This document shows, piece by piece, positions 1-10,488 of a stretch of 64,000 nt of DNA. Position 1 is the first letter of the stretch. Every line of letters starts with the position of its first letter. Location: NCBI GenBank assembly GCA_027575765.1, contig JANBPT010000070.1, positions 19,994 through 83,993 on the forward strand, written 5' to 3'. This DNA is from Tieghemiomyces parasiticus. Lineage: Eukaryota; Kickxellomycota; Dimargaritomycetes; Dimargaritales; Dimargaritaceae. The notes beneath the pieces are model-generated. The model saw nothing but the letters and a program-made list of their open reading frames with translations, was not told the DNA's origin and did no database searches. The translations under genes and the position numbers were made by a program.

Positions 1-3000
1 GGCCACACGGTCGAGCCAGAGGCGGTACACGGCCGGGTTACTGGTGAGCGGAACGTCCATCACGAAGGCGAACCAGAGGCGGCGATCGTCGTCCGTCAGC
101 AGCCCAAACACGTCCGTCGTTATGGCGGTAAATAGGTCAGCCACCAGAGCCTGGTGTTCCTCCATGGCGTGACGGGCCACGGTGAGTAGCTCGGACCATA
201 ATTCAGTATCGGTCCGGCCAAGCGCAATGCAGCGGGGCAAAATGTCGCGGATAAGGACGCCAAGACTGGCGTTGAGGAAGTCCTCGGCGGCGGGCTGATC
301 GACAACAGCCTCCAACAGTTCGCGAGCAAACTCCGGCAAATTGAATCCCTCAAGAGGCACGGGGCAGGTGGCAAGGAGGGTTAGGTAGACTGGAAGGCCG
401 GGAGTGAGCGCCTGAGCACGGGCAACCGAGAATAGGAAGCCGTGGCACTGGGCGCTGCGGGCCCGGGCCCGTTTACCCTCCACCGGGAGAGCCAGCACGT
501 CGCGAACGGTCATCGTGCCGGCGTGGAGCTGGCCAGCGTGGCTATTCACGAGTTTGACAAGCCAGGCCAGGGCGGCCGGGTCGGCGTAGGCCACTTCGGC
601 GGTGGCTGGTCCGAAGAAAGAACCGGCTTGGACGACGGCCGCCATAATGTCTTCGCCACTTTGGTAGGTAACCTTGGTATTGGTCTCGACCAGCTGCGCG
701 ATAATCTCTAGGGCTTTACGACGCAACAGGGTATCGGCGTCGTCGAGAACCACCAGGAGGGACGGTAGAAGCAGCTGGTAGTCGCGGACGGTGCCCTGGG
801 GGGTCGACTGGAGTCCGGCTGCTACGTAAGCTTCGGCCAGCTGGAGAGCGGCCAGGCGAAGGGTGGTCGGGTAGTAGCTGCGGACGGACCACACCGAGGC
901 AAGCAAGGGTAGCAGCTGGTCCCCAAGGTGGCAGGTCACCAGCGCCTGCACCACAACGTCGCGGAAGGCTGCGTCAGGACTTGCTAGGGCCAAGAGGAGG
1001 GCACCCAGGATCTGGCCGTGGAAGCAGGTAGGGGCGGTGACTATCGGGTTAGAAGCCCCGTGCAGGGTAAACCACGATACCACGTCCAGATCGGTGTCCG
1101 CCTGGAGGCCTTCCAAAGTATTGACTAGAGCAAAGGCGAGGAACGCCGCCGGCGTAGCCGGGTTGGTCCACTTGGCCATCTTGCGACTGGTCAAGCGGGC
1201 CCGCACGGGCAACCCATCTTCCGAGTGGAGGAAGTGGGCCAAAACCACCTTGGATGTGGCCTTATAGGTGCGAAAGTGAACCTGCAAACCGCGGTAGACG
1301 GTGCCCAAAAAGGCGTGGGCGGCCGCCGGATTGCCGTTCAAATGGTGGTAGCGGCTGAGCACAACCAGGGCTAGGCAGCGTGACTCGGGAGCGGCCGCCT
1401 TCAGCATGCCCTCAAATACCCCAACGATGGCAGGGTGGGCCTGCAGCGCTTCTGACAGCAGCGCGAGAGCTCGGGCATGGTAGGCAGCAAATCTGTCCTG
1501 CGTACCATTATCTAGCGACGCCTCGGCAGCCTGGTGGAACGGTGCGAAGAGCGGGGCGGTGGCGAGAGGGCCAGCCTTTAGGCCGTTGAGGAAGGCCGTG
1601 ATGGTTCGTTCGGGGGTGATCCCGTGCAGGAAGGTCGACAGGAGGGCTGAGGCCAGCTCGACCTCAACCATCTGGGGCTTGGCAGCCGCGGCCGTAACGA
1701 ACAGGAAACGCGCCAGGGCTTCGAGAGAGGTGGCGGTGAGAGCACCGGCGCGGGCGATGAGAATGGCCAGGTTGGCAACCAACTGGGCCGAGTCGCGCAC
1801 GGCCACCAGGCGAGGGTGATCGAGCACCTCACTGATGATCTCGGGTGACTCATCCAGCAGACCGTCCAAGAGGAAGGCGTCCAGATCATCCGATACCTCA
1901 GTCTCCTCCGTCATGGAAGCGAGCACGCGGAAGGCCAGCAGACGGATAGTGGACGACGGATGGTGCAACCCGACGTAGAGCGGAATACCGTCCAGGGTCA
2001 TGAAGCGGCCGCTGGCCAGGCAGGCCTGGAGGTGGTCGTTCAGCGCGGTCTCGCGGACGGTGCGAGTAGCGTCATTGGTCGGAGGCAGCTGCTCGTAAGC
2101 GTTAGCCACCACAGCGTCGAACAGGGTGGCCTGGTTCTGGTGAACCTGACGCAGGACGACGTAGGCAGCCTCGGCGTCAATCGTGACTGTCCCGGTGGGA
2201 TCAGTGAGCCGGGTCAGGAGGGCCTCGGTGACCTCACGCACCAGGCCGTCGGGTACGGGGGCGTCCAACAGGTAGGCAGCCAAGTCAGTTAGGTTTTCCT
2301 TACGGGCGTCGGCGTGGTCCACCAAGGCGCGAAGGTACACGCCTACCAAGGGGTCGGTGTTATATTTGCGGCTCAGCTGGCGCAGAGCGGTGTGGAGGTC
2401 GGGCAGGGTGACAAACTGGGTCAGGAAGGCAGTATCCATTGCCCAGGCGGATTCGGCACCAGCCTGCAAGAGCTGCAGCAGGGTGAGTAGGATGGCCGGT
2501 ACGGGGGCTTGGCGACGACCGTTCGATCCCAGCACGGCGCGGAGGGCGCGGTCGAGCAGGGCGTCAGAGAAGGGGACGCGGTGGGCGACGTGGGTCAGGA
2601 CGGCGTAGGCCACCAGGGCGCAATCCTCGGCCGGGGCGGCAATCAGGTTGAAGACCATGGGGAACAAGAATCGCAAAAGATTATCGGTAAGGACGGCCTG
2701 GTCCGCCAGGTAACTGAGATAGTAGTTGAGCACGAAGGTGGTGAGCACGCGCGGAACACTGTTGGAGTGTTGAGCATGCCACAGGAGGTCGGCGCTGAAG
2801 ATCTGAAGGAGTTCACGGTTGGTGCGGGTGAAACGGGTCAAGGTGGCCATCTCAAGGGGGGTCTGCTGGCTCCGCACAGTACCCAGGAATGGGAACTGGT
2901 CGTTACCCAGGTCGGATTTCAGGGTTACCACCATCGCCAGGCGCACAAACTGCTGGGTGTGATGGTACGGCACGAAGGCACGCAGCAGAGCTTCGGCATT

Positions 3001-3378
3001 GAAGTCGTTAACCCGGAACCGGCGCACCATCCACTCCATAACATTGCCCGTGTGACTAACCAGGATGTGTGGGCATAGGCGACGCATGAACAGGTCCACG
3101 CGCTCATCTAGCTTGCGCGTCTCGGCGGCAGTCAGGTGCACCCGGTCCAGGTTGCGCACACTATCGTCAAAGAAGTAGGCGCCGGCCTCACCCACTGCAG
3201 GGTCCAGGGCGCTCAGGGCGAGGTACCCAGCGTGGCCGATCTGGTATATCGTGTCGTTGTCCATGTCGGCCGCCTTCTTGGGGTCGAACAGGTACGACGG
3301 GCGTGAAGTGGCCTTGGCCATATTCACGCCGCCCACGTACTGGATCTTCGTTTTGAGTTGCTGGGCCAAAGTCGACAT
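1..3378 (-). CDS. UTP10: UTP10/HEATR1-like small-subunit processome protein, N-terminal part (runs off left edge)
   Basis: An uninterrupted reading frame of 1126 codons starts at the ATG at 3378 and is still open at base 1, so only the N-terminal part is present. The N-terminus (MSTLAQQLKTK) and the segment near residue 100 with VMEWMVRRFRVNDFNAEALL followed by FVPYHHTQQF match the conserved start of Utp10/HEATR1. There the family has a similar E-W-L-V-R-R-F motif followed by a short tyrosine-containing segment. The rest is leucine- and alanine-rich helical sequence, as expected of HEAT/ARM repeats, with no intron seen. The family acts in the nucleolus within the U3 snoRNP (t-UTP) module, coupling rDNA transcription to 18S rRNA processing. 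Family members are about 1800-2100 residues, so roughly half to 60% is visible. It is divergent from the MED9-like gene, with 1.4 kb between starts. Family assignment rests on the N-terminal motif and overall helical character. Confidence 0.85.
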   Translation of the reverse strand, partial: MSTLAQQLKTKIQYVGGVNMAKATSRPSYLFDPKKAADMDNDTIYQIGHAGYLALSALDPAVGEAGAYFFDDSVRNLDRVHLTAAETRKLDERVDLFMRRLCPHILVSHTGNVMEWMVRRFRVNDFNAEALLRAFVPYHHTQQFVRLAMVVTLKSDLGNDQFPFLGTVRSQQTPLEMATLTRFTRTNRELLQIFSADLLWHAQHSNSVPRVLTTFVLNYYLSYLADQAVLTDNLLRFLFPMVFNLIAAPAEDCALVAYAVLTHVAHRVPFSDALLDRALRAVLGSNGRRQAPVPAILLTLLQLLQAGAESAWAMDTAFLTQFVTLPDLHTALRQLSRKYNTDPLVGVYLRALVDHADARKENLTDLAAYLLDAPVPDGLVREVTEALLTRLTDPTGTVTIDAEAAYVVLRQVHQNQATLFDAVVANAYEQLPPTNDATRTVRETALNDHLQACLASGRFMTLDGIPLYVGLHHPSSTIRLLAFRVLASMTEETEVSDDLDAFLLDGLLDESPEIISEVLDHPRLVAVRDSAQLVANLAILIARAGALTATSLEALARFLFVTAAAAKPQMVEVELASALLSTFLHGITPERTITAFLNGLKAGPLATAPLFAPFHQAAEASLDNGTQDRFAAYHARALALLSEALQAHPAIVGVFEGMLKAAAPESRCLALVVLSRYHHLNGNPAAAHAFLGTVYRGLQVHFRTYKATSKVVLAHFLHSEDGLPVRARLTSRKMAKWTNPATPAAFLAFALVNTLEGLQADTDLDVVSWFTLHGASNPIVTAPTCFHGQILGALLLALASPDAAFRDVVVQALVTCHLGDQLLPLLASVWSVRSYYPTTLRLAALQLAEAYVAAGLQSTPQGTVRDYQLLLPSLLVVLDDADTLLRRKALEIIAQLVETNTKVTYQSGEDIMAAVVQAGSFFGPATAEVAYADPAALAWLVKLVNSHAGQLHAGTMTVRDVLALPVEGKRARARSAQCHGFLFSVARAQALTPGLPVYLTLLATCPVPLEGFNLPEFARELLEAVVDQPAAEDFLNASLGVLIRDILPRCIALGRTDTELWSELLTVARHAMEEHQALVADLFTAITTDVFGLLTDDDRRLWFAFVMDVPLTSNPAVYRLWLDRVA

Positions 3379-4810
3379 GGCGGCAAGGTATTAAGGAAGT
3401 AGGGGTGTCCTACAGGAGGTCGGAGGGGGAAATGAGGGCCGAGTACTAATGCCGAAAACTACAGGTAAAGGTATCCAGCAAAACTGAGGCAACTACGAAA
3501 GGTTGGCCTTTTTTTTGTCTGTATCGCGGACTCTTCGACGAAGCGACCTGGAACTGGAAAAAAAAAGTGTGTAGCTGACCCGGGATTATATGGGGTAATT
3601 TTGGAGTCTTGGTGAGCCTTGATCAATGGTTTTCATTGAACAGGGCAGGTTACGCTAAGAAAAAAATGCGTCCAGACTTCCAATGCCAGCCATTGGTTCT
3701 AAGCCTTGTCTGCGCCCTGAAGGTCCATTCGTCCTCGCCATATAAATATCACGTGATAAAACATAATAGAGCCCTTTTGTGCCAAAGCTAGGCTGAATCT
3801 CACCATCCCAACACTTGCCAATGGGTGCCTGTCTATACTGCATATGAGCCACTGGGACTACAGCTAACACGCCCATCGGATTACTCAGGCAGGGTTGACG
3901 GAAGGCTAATAATCATCAACCGAATGCGAACGTGTCCCCTCTCGTTTCGATACGGTCACCAAGCAACCATCTAATACGAAAACTTTAGCATGGTTGGATC
4001 AATCAGTGAGAGGGTCTCGGCTGGCCGTATGGAATATAAATCTGGTCTAAAATGAACCCTTCAGTGAATATGGCCTAACTTATCGCGTTTACGTTATATA
4101 GACGCCGAACATTTACTGTGGACGGCAGAGTGTTCGTGTTATCAAGCGTAGAGATGTACCGGGTTTCGATTGGCAGGCTTAATGTCTTTTGATCCACCCT
4201 AATGCTCAGGGCGCCATCTGCTATACGGTCCTTTTGACTAACAATCCTTATGGTTTCGCTGTTCGTCCCGGTCTCCGTGCATCCCGCTACGAGTGCTATG
4301 CGCCGGACATCCGAATAATATGTGGCAGAAATTACATTTAGCTTTTTAAGTATATATATATATATATATGCATAACTAACCATCCTTAGGTCTATTGCCA
4401 TTTTAATAACGCACCACACCCACTTTACCAGCTGTGGTAAGTGGACCCTCGGTAGTCGGTACTGGCCGCCTCAATCGTGTTTCCCTTTAGGTTTCTCCGC
4501 ATGGGAAGCCAACTTTAAACTGTCATATTTCTAAGAAAACTGCATCCGCAACTGGGCCCTTCGCCCCATCTAATGTTTATGATGCTGGCCGGGTAACCGT
4601 GTCACTAGGGACTGTGCAGAGTGGCTGCCGAGGGAGGACGCTCTCGCGTGGAGCTCTGCTGTGAGTTAATTGATTACTCACAGTCCAAGCGACTGCCTTC
4701 GTCATTGTCGTCGTTCTCCTCCTCCGGTTTGCCCAATAGCACATTTTCGCATCCGCGCCCACTTATATTTGCTCATTCTGACCATCGCCCATCTCTTCCT
4801 GATCAGCGCC
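3379..4810. other. Intergenic, divergent UTP10/MED9 promoter region
   Basis: This stretch of 1.4 kb lies between two divergent starts. It is more AT-rich than the flanking genes and holds a (TA) microsatellite at 4351-4369. Frames here are short and lack the G/C-ending codon bias of neighbouring genes, and I see no gene. Pyrimidine-rich sequence at about 4690-4805 directly precedes the MED9-like ATG and is probably its leader. Confidence 0.6.
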
Positions 4811-5804
4811 ATGGAACCCAACGGTGGTGGCTACCCCAACCCTGGGGAGTTAGGAAATGACAGCATGTTCGACTTTTTCATCAATGCCGAGTCATCTGAC
4901 CTCCCTCCCGCCACGTCGGTCGCGCCGTTGACCAACTCTAATGTGGGACCAGGCCTCTCGGTTAATCTGGACGATTTTCTGGGCTCCCAAGCAGGCGCCA
5001 TGGATATCAATATGGCCAGTAGCTTCATGACGGAACCATTGGCTTCGACTGCCACGCCGCGCCCTGTTGAGGCCAAGCCGCAGGTGACGGTGGCACCCCA
5101 TGAGACCAAGCCCACGACGGACGACGTGGCAACGGCGAGGCCGCCGCTTCAACTGGACTACTTTGACCCCACGACATTCCAATTCCTACCGCAGGCTGCA
5201 CGCGTACTGGACCTCATCATCAAGGGCGGCGACCGGTCCGAGATTGCCCGGCAGGTAGGTAGCTCATTTTGAGATCTGATAAGTAATGTGCTGAGAAGTG
5301 AAAGAATCGACCAGTATGTGCCTGCTAGACCACTTGCCGGCTCTAAATCTTTCATGCTTTCCCCTCTACAAATCGCATCGTGTGACTACGCTATTCAAGG
5401 CTGCCAATTTGTACCAGCATCTCGACGACTGCGAAAAAATCGTGCAGCAACTGCCGGGGGCCGAATGGTCCACCCACCAGCAGGAAGTGTGGCTCGACCG
5501 AGCCCGGACGGACCTGCGTAGAAAAACGTAAGTTGACATTGGGTGGCCTTTGGAACAACAAGTTCGTAACTGAAGTGGCCCTATTCTCCCGTTACGTTGG
5601 TCGTGGTACCGGTAGGCTTAGTATTGCATCACGCTAATTGTTGATATCTAATTTCCACTGACCCGCCCCTTCCTAATCAATACCTCCCCCGCCCCCCGCA
5701 ATCGTAATCGCCTTACCATAACCAGCGAGCAAGTTGAACACTATTTGGCCCTGCCCGTGTTTCGGGAGCTTGAGTCTACTGAGATGATGGTAGATCCACA
5801 GTGA
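4811..5804 (+). CDS. MED9: Mediator complex subunit 9-like protein (3 exons)
   Basis: Exons are 4811-5254, 5400-5527 and 5726-5804, giving 216 residues. Introns of 145 and 198 bases have donors GTAGGT and GTAAGT and acceptors AAG and CAG, and all phases agree. The N-terminal 120 residues are low complexity and acidic. The C-terminal part (from about residue 125) has the Med9/Cse2 pattern: a helix (FLPQAARVLDLIIKGG), then LYQHLDDCEKIVQQLPGAEW, then a helix with DLRRKTEQVEHYLALPVF. The invariant-looking QLPG between two helices and the terminal K-x(6)-YLxLP segment are typical of Med9. Med9 sits in the Mediator middle module and couples activators to RNA polymerase II. An upstream in-frame ATG (4670) is less likely because the 4811 ATG lies in a better context (GCGCC) and the intervening residues look like leader. 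The long N-terminal extension is unusual but variable in the family. Confidence 0.75.
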
Positions 5805-7238
5805 GGTACCGAATCGCGTCGGCTTGTCTATTTGGGTGTGTACATTACTACATTTGCAATAAAGTATGGTTCAAAAACCAGACTGCAATTCGTATTGCAT
5901 TTCTTATCCGTCTAAGGAGAGCCAGGCCGTCCGACTGCACACCTCTGCCTTGCGGGGCATACCTGGACGGGGCGATTTCGGTGGACCACCCCTGTAGCCG
6001 TAGCTTTGAAAGGTCGCCGCAATCCTTCACTTGGACCGCACCTCTTTACTTCTGGGTACTACCGAGCGCCTCTTGGCCTATTCCACCACTCTGACGCCCG
6101 CTCACGACGGGGTCCTGGATAGCAGTGTCCATGTGACCCCAGTCTCTGGGTTGCCACCTGGCCAGGGTACAAGGGGAGGGAGGGAACACGGATGAGTCAA
6201 GATATTGGCACTGGCAACTTAGGTAGCCGTGATTTCGCAACTCACATCCACGGGCACTGATTAAAGTCAGTTGCAGTCGTTGTTCAGCCAGTATTGACAT
6301 ACGCAGCTACTGCCGTCAGCTTTACCGCTTTCCCGCCCTCTCAAGGGCGATAAGTGATCTCTCCGCTGGATCCCCCCCTCCCGGGGTGATGCACCACATA
6401 CCCGGCATCGTACTGCCGGCCACCCATACGCTCGCTGCCCATTGGGCCCCAGCACAGGATCACCACCTGCGTCAGTATTTAGCCTTCCGCTGCCACATTA
6501 GGGAGTGCCCGCTCCCACCTGCCCAGCTCACCTACAGTCCCACGTACAGCTCCCGCCCTACTTCCTGGACATTGTTCGTGTCTGACATTTTTCCACCCTC
6601 TTTCGAGTTTCTGGCCACCAAACTTGACATCTCCTCTACCCCTTAGCCCCTCATCAAATCCGACCCTCATTTCTTCCGCCTACTTTCGACCTTCTGTCCA
6701 TCTGCACGCCGTCAGCATCTGGCAGTAACATCTCGTCCCCCATAATACCGGTATCCACCATGCAAGCCTCTCCAGGTACGTGGCCACTCGATGGGAGGTG
6801 CTGATGACCGCCATCTACGCCGATGTCGGCCAGGGTCGACCCTGACATCTCTTTGATAACTAGCCCATCCCATTTCCGTGCGCTCGACCGGAGTCTGGAG
6901 GCTACCCCTCGTCAACTAGCGGCGCGGCCACTTGCCACTTCCTCGTTTCCTACACCTGTCTCATTTCGACTCGCCGCCCGCTAAAGAGGAGGTCTCCGCG
7001 CCGTGACTCCAATCAAACCAATCAACGAAACTGACCCAAAGTCCTATGTTACCCCCTCCCTCCCTTCTTCGTCTATCCAACGGTACCCTTCGCTGTATAC
7101 TATGACCAACAATAGAATCGTCGCCGGCCAACGTAAGTATGCCTTAGTTACACCGTTCCTAGGCCGCCATATGGGATACCAAACCCCGGCCCACGTTCGA
7201 TGACGAGCGTGATGTGAACCAGCTCCCATATTTCACTA
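5805..7238. other. Intergenic; pyrimidine-rich leader of the septin gene
   Basis: No gene is recognised between the MED9-like stop and the septin frame. From about 6360 onward the + strand is pyrimidine-rich (runs of CCCTCC and TTTCC), resembling a promoter or leader. Two short ATG-started segments end in good splice donors: ATG at 6760 with donor GTACGT at 6776, and ATG at 7102 with donor GTAAGT at 7133. Either could belong to the septin 5' end; see the septin entry. Confidence 0.5.
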
Positions 7239-8510
7239 ATGTTCAATCCACCCACCTCGCCCATTTTATTCTCCTTTCCCGTTTACCAGCCCGGTGGAAT
7301 CATTAAGAGGAGACTCACCCGTGAGGTCGGGTTCGCCAACCTGCCCAACCAGGTCCACCGGCGTTCCGTGAAACGTGGCTTTGAGTTCGTGGTGATGGTG
7401 GTCGGCGAGTCCGGCATGGGAAAATCTACTATGGTCAACACCCTATTCAATTCCCAGTTGATCCCTGTCAAGGAGGACCTGCCGCCCTCGGTTGAGTCCA
7501 CCAAGACCGTAGCCATCCAGAACATCAGCGCCGAGATTCAAGAAAGCGGGGTCAAACTGCGCCTCAGTGTCGTGGACACCCCTGGGTTCGGCGATTTTAT
7601 CAACAACGAGGAGAGCTGGAAGCCTATTCTCGTGGACATTGAGTCCCGGTTCGACTCCTACCTGGCTCAGGAGACCCGCGCCAACCGCACCCAGTTCGTG
7701 GACAACCGCGTCCACGCGTGCATCTACTTCATCGCCCCCACGGGTCACTCTCTACGCGCCATCGATATTGAGTTCATGAAGCGCCTGCACACCAAGGTCA
7801 ATCTGATCCCGGTTATCGCCAAATCCGACACCCTGACTGAGGACGAGGTGGCCGCCTTTAAGGTGCGCGTGCTGGCCGACATTGCCCAGCACAACATCCA
7901 GATTTTCCGGCCGCTGTCGGACGCTTTCGATGACCCGGAGACGGTGGCCGAGAACCGCGATATTATGACCAAGATCCCGTTCGCCATCATCGGTAGCAAC
8001 CGCGACGTGACCACACCCGATGGTCGCACCGTCCGTGGGCGCAAGTACCCCTGGGGCGTGATCGAAGTGGATAACGAGGAGCACAACGACTTTGTCAAGC
8101 TGCGCCAGATGCTTATCCGCACTCACATGGAGGAACTCAAGGACCACACCAGTCACGTACTGTACGAGAATTACAGGACGGCTAAGCTCCTGTCCCTGGG
8201 CAAGGTCCAGGACAACGCGGTGTTCCGCGAGTACAATCCGGTGCACCAGATGGAGGAGGAGCGTCGTCTGCACGAGATCAAGATGCAGAAGATGGAATCG
8301 GAAATGAACGCTGTGTTCCAGCAGAAGGTCCAAGAGAAGGAGCAGAAGCTTAAGCAGTCTGAAGAGGAACTGTACGCCCGCCACAAGGAGATGAAGGTCA
8401 CCCTCGAGAAGCAACGCCTCGATCTTGAAGATAAGCGGCGTCGCCTCGAATCGAATATCCGCCCAAGTACGGCCGACCGCAAGGTCAAGAAGGGCTTCGG
8501 CTTTAAGTAA
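7239..8510 (+). CDS. Septin, Cdc3/AspB type (5' end uncertain)
   Basis: Septins are filament-forming GTPases of the bud neck, septum and hyphal cortex. The frame is open from ATG 7239 to TAA 8508-8510 (423 residues). It has the septin entry motif GFANLPNQVHRRSVKRGFEF, the P-loop G1 motif GESGMGKST, the G3 motif DTPGFGD, the G4 motif AKSD, and the septin unique element ending GRKYPWGVIEV. A C-terminal coiled coil of about 90 residues follows (EEERRLHEIKMQKME onward). The wording of the G domain and the coiled coil fits the Cdc3/AspB group. Codons before 7290 look like intron: pyrimidine-rich with a TTTACCAG acceptor at 7289, so the mature protein probably starts from an upstream exon joining at 7290 in phase 0. 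The obvious donor at 7133 gives the wrong phase from ATG 7102. ATG 6760 plus a 17-base exon at 7116-7132 would be in phase but is speculative. The GTPase body is certain; the start is not. Confidence 0.93.
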   Translation: MFNPPTSPILFSFPVYQPGGIIKRRLTREVGFANLPNQVHRRSVKRGFEFVVMVVGESGMGKSTMVNTLFNSQLIPVKEDLPPSVESTKTVAIQNISAEIQESGVKLRLSVVDTPGFGDFINNEESWKPILVDIESRFDSYLAQETRANRTQFVDNRVHACIYFIAPTGHSLRAIDIEFMKRLHTKVNLIPVIAKSDTLTEDEVAAFKVRVLADIAQHNIQIFRPLSDAFDDPETVAENRDIMTKIPFAIIGSNRDVTTPDGRTVRGRKYPWGVIEVDNEEHNDFVKLRQMLIRTHMEELKDHTSHVLYENYRTAKLLSLGKVQDNAVFREYNPVHQMEEERRLHEIKMQKMESEMNAVFQQKVQEKEQKLKQSEEELYARHKEMKVTLEKQRLDLEDKRRRLESNIRPSTADRKVKKGFGFK

Positions 8511-8960
8511 AGAAACGGCCATGGCTTTTAGCCGGGCGTCAATGTGCCTTGCTATGCAGCCGTCGACCAATGCTCTCTACCACCCCCCCCTGGCCTGACA
8601 CTGGTACGGCTATCCATCTTTAGTTCTCTACCAACCTTCGATCGCCCTCTTCCAACACTTTTTTAGCGCTATTGACAACACTATTAATATATATACACCC
8701 CTTCAATTTCCATCAAGTTCGAGGCTAGGACCCGTGAGGTACACATTTCTCTTCTTCCCCCCCCCCATACGGGTATAATCCTCTATCGTAAATCTAATTT
8801 GACGCCCGCTGCGGCAGTACTTTATCAAGGTAATTTGTGGCTGGGGCAGCATAAGAGAGAAGAGAGGGACAATAGATGATACACACAACACCTCAAAGCA
8901 CAGGGGGCGCCCAGGTATGTATCGAGAGAAAAGAGGGTGAGAATACATTGGAGTCGAATG
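8511..8960. other. Convergent intergenic region, septin / NECAP 3' ends
   Basis: The 450 bases between the septin stop and the NECAP stop contain short AT and C-run tracts (a C8 run near 8760 and alternating TA near 8690). They are presumably the two 3' UTRs, with no gene. AATA-rich stretches at 8683-8697 could serve as poly(A) signals for the septin mRNA. Confidence 0.5.
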
Positions 8961-10488
8961 CTACTTGCGCTGGCCGCCGGGCGGCGGCGGAAGGAATGGA
9001 AAGGCACCGCCGGCCTGTCCGGCACTTGTGTTGGGCTTCGGCCGGGGTTTCTTGCCAAGCTTTGGGTTGTCAAGAATACACCAGGGTGGGGGGGGTGTAG
9101 AAAGTGGGTTAGAGGTTAGAACAGCACAGAATTCGAAATATATAATCCATTTTTACCTCTACCCTCCGCTTAATTACGATTGACCTAAACCTAACGTGTG
9201 AAACCAGGACTAAAATAAAAACTACTTACGCCGCCAATGTTGATGCTGATGGTCTGGCCTTCCTTAAGGCTGTAATCTACCTTGGGCGCCTCAACCTTGG
9301 CCTTCTCCTCTTCCTCATTGGTACCTTGTCTGCAATGAGAGAGAGGCAGTACGGTGGTGTAAAGGACCGATGTGGGTCAAGGTAAACCTTGGAACAAATT
9401 AGTATGTGGTGATTTCTGCCACTTTGCTTTGCCCACGTAGCTTTAAGAACGGCAAACCAACGGGACTTACCTCTTGAAGTCCTGTAGCGCCACGTTAAAA
9501 TCGAAGGACTCGGTACGATCTAGGAATCCCAGACCAATGTAGGCGTGGCGACCGGCTGGTGGTGTGCGGAAAGATGGTTTAAAATGCGCGTCCGAAAAAA
9601 AGTGTTAATAGCTGGTGAAACGATACCCTCCTTTCCGAATGAGGCAAAGAAAGGGAGGGGAGTGTGACCTTATTTTTCTTTGGGGTGGCTATTCTCAAAA
9701 AACGTAGGTGGAACACCAGCATCCCAGCGACTCATCACTACACACACATATATATATATATATATTCCTTACCTTCATCCTCGATTTTGAGTACAAAGTA
9801 CCGACTCGAATCTAGGACGGGCTCGACGCTGGAGCCGGTCTTGTCGTAGTTACAGGCGGCGAAGAGCTCGCCCGTCTGGTTGTCTTCCAGGCGAATGACA
9901 CACTTTTCAGTAGACGCCATCACGCGCAAACGACCCTTCCAAAGCGGCTCTTCGACATTCCAGTCGGCGGCCCTATACGGAGGGGTGGGAGAGGCGGACA
10001 GCGGAGGCGGGATATCGGTATTGAGCATCGACCGTAAGGAGAGGGTGCGTAGAGTGGGTGTTGGTCGAGGGAGAGGGGCTCCATTGTACGGGACTGCCGG
10101 CGGATGGTGAGCCCGGGATACTGGGATCTCCGCCGTTTAGGCAACCTCACTGCTCAGCAATAGGCAGAGGAGACAAAGGGACCGACGTAAAACTTACCGA
10201 TACCCGGCGGTCCGCGTACGCGGGGGCAGTTTATAGACTGTTCCAAGTGGGGAGAAGGAAGAGGGGCGATGCGAGGAAATCGAACCAATATGCCACCCGG
10301 AAGGGGGATGAGGGAGAGGGTGGGTCAGTCTTGTCGTCATTGGCTAACCTGTCCTGCCAGGTTTCCGCGCGGAGGCCGCCCCTCCCCCCTTGATGTCCGC
10401 CTCCAGCGGCTTCAAAACGGTAGCCTCACCTACCGTAGCATTCTCGGACAATGAGCAGCACCGACTCGTAGTCGTTGTCGTTGAGCAT
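8961..10488 (-). CDS. NECAP-type adaptin-ear-binding endocytosis protein (6 exons)
   Basis: NECAP proteins bind the AP-2 and AP-1 adaptor ears and act in clathrin-coated vesicle formation. Exons in transcript order are 10488-10434, 10237-10198, 9972-9773, 9555-9471, 9329-9230 and 9059-8961, giving 192 residues. Introns are 141-225 bases with GTAGGT, GTAAGT, GTAAGG, GTAAGT and GTAAGT donors; phases agree at every junction. The PHear domain is complete: [19 protein letters not shown], then [52 protein letters not shown] and the terminal [12 protein letters not shown]. These line up with the NECAP core in order. The tail ([14 protein letters not shown] to [13 protein letters not shown]) is short and proline-rich. 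The last acceptor (AAAG at 9060) is weaker than the others, but it is the only one in phase that avoids an early stop. A (CA)(TA) repeat lies in the third intron right behind its donor. Confidence 0.88.
9741..9765. repeat. (CA)n(TA)n microsatellite inside a NECAP intron
   Basis: Four CA units are followed by about eight TA units, starting 7 bases inside the third NECAP intron (donor at 9772 on the minus strand). Length variation here could affect use of this donor. Confidence 0.8.

Noticed and set aside
7102..7132. Short ATG exon with perfect donor before the septin
   Set aside because: Joined to the acceptor at 7289 it shifts frame and meets a stop within a few codons, so it cannot be the coding first exon as it stands.
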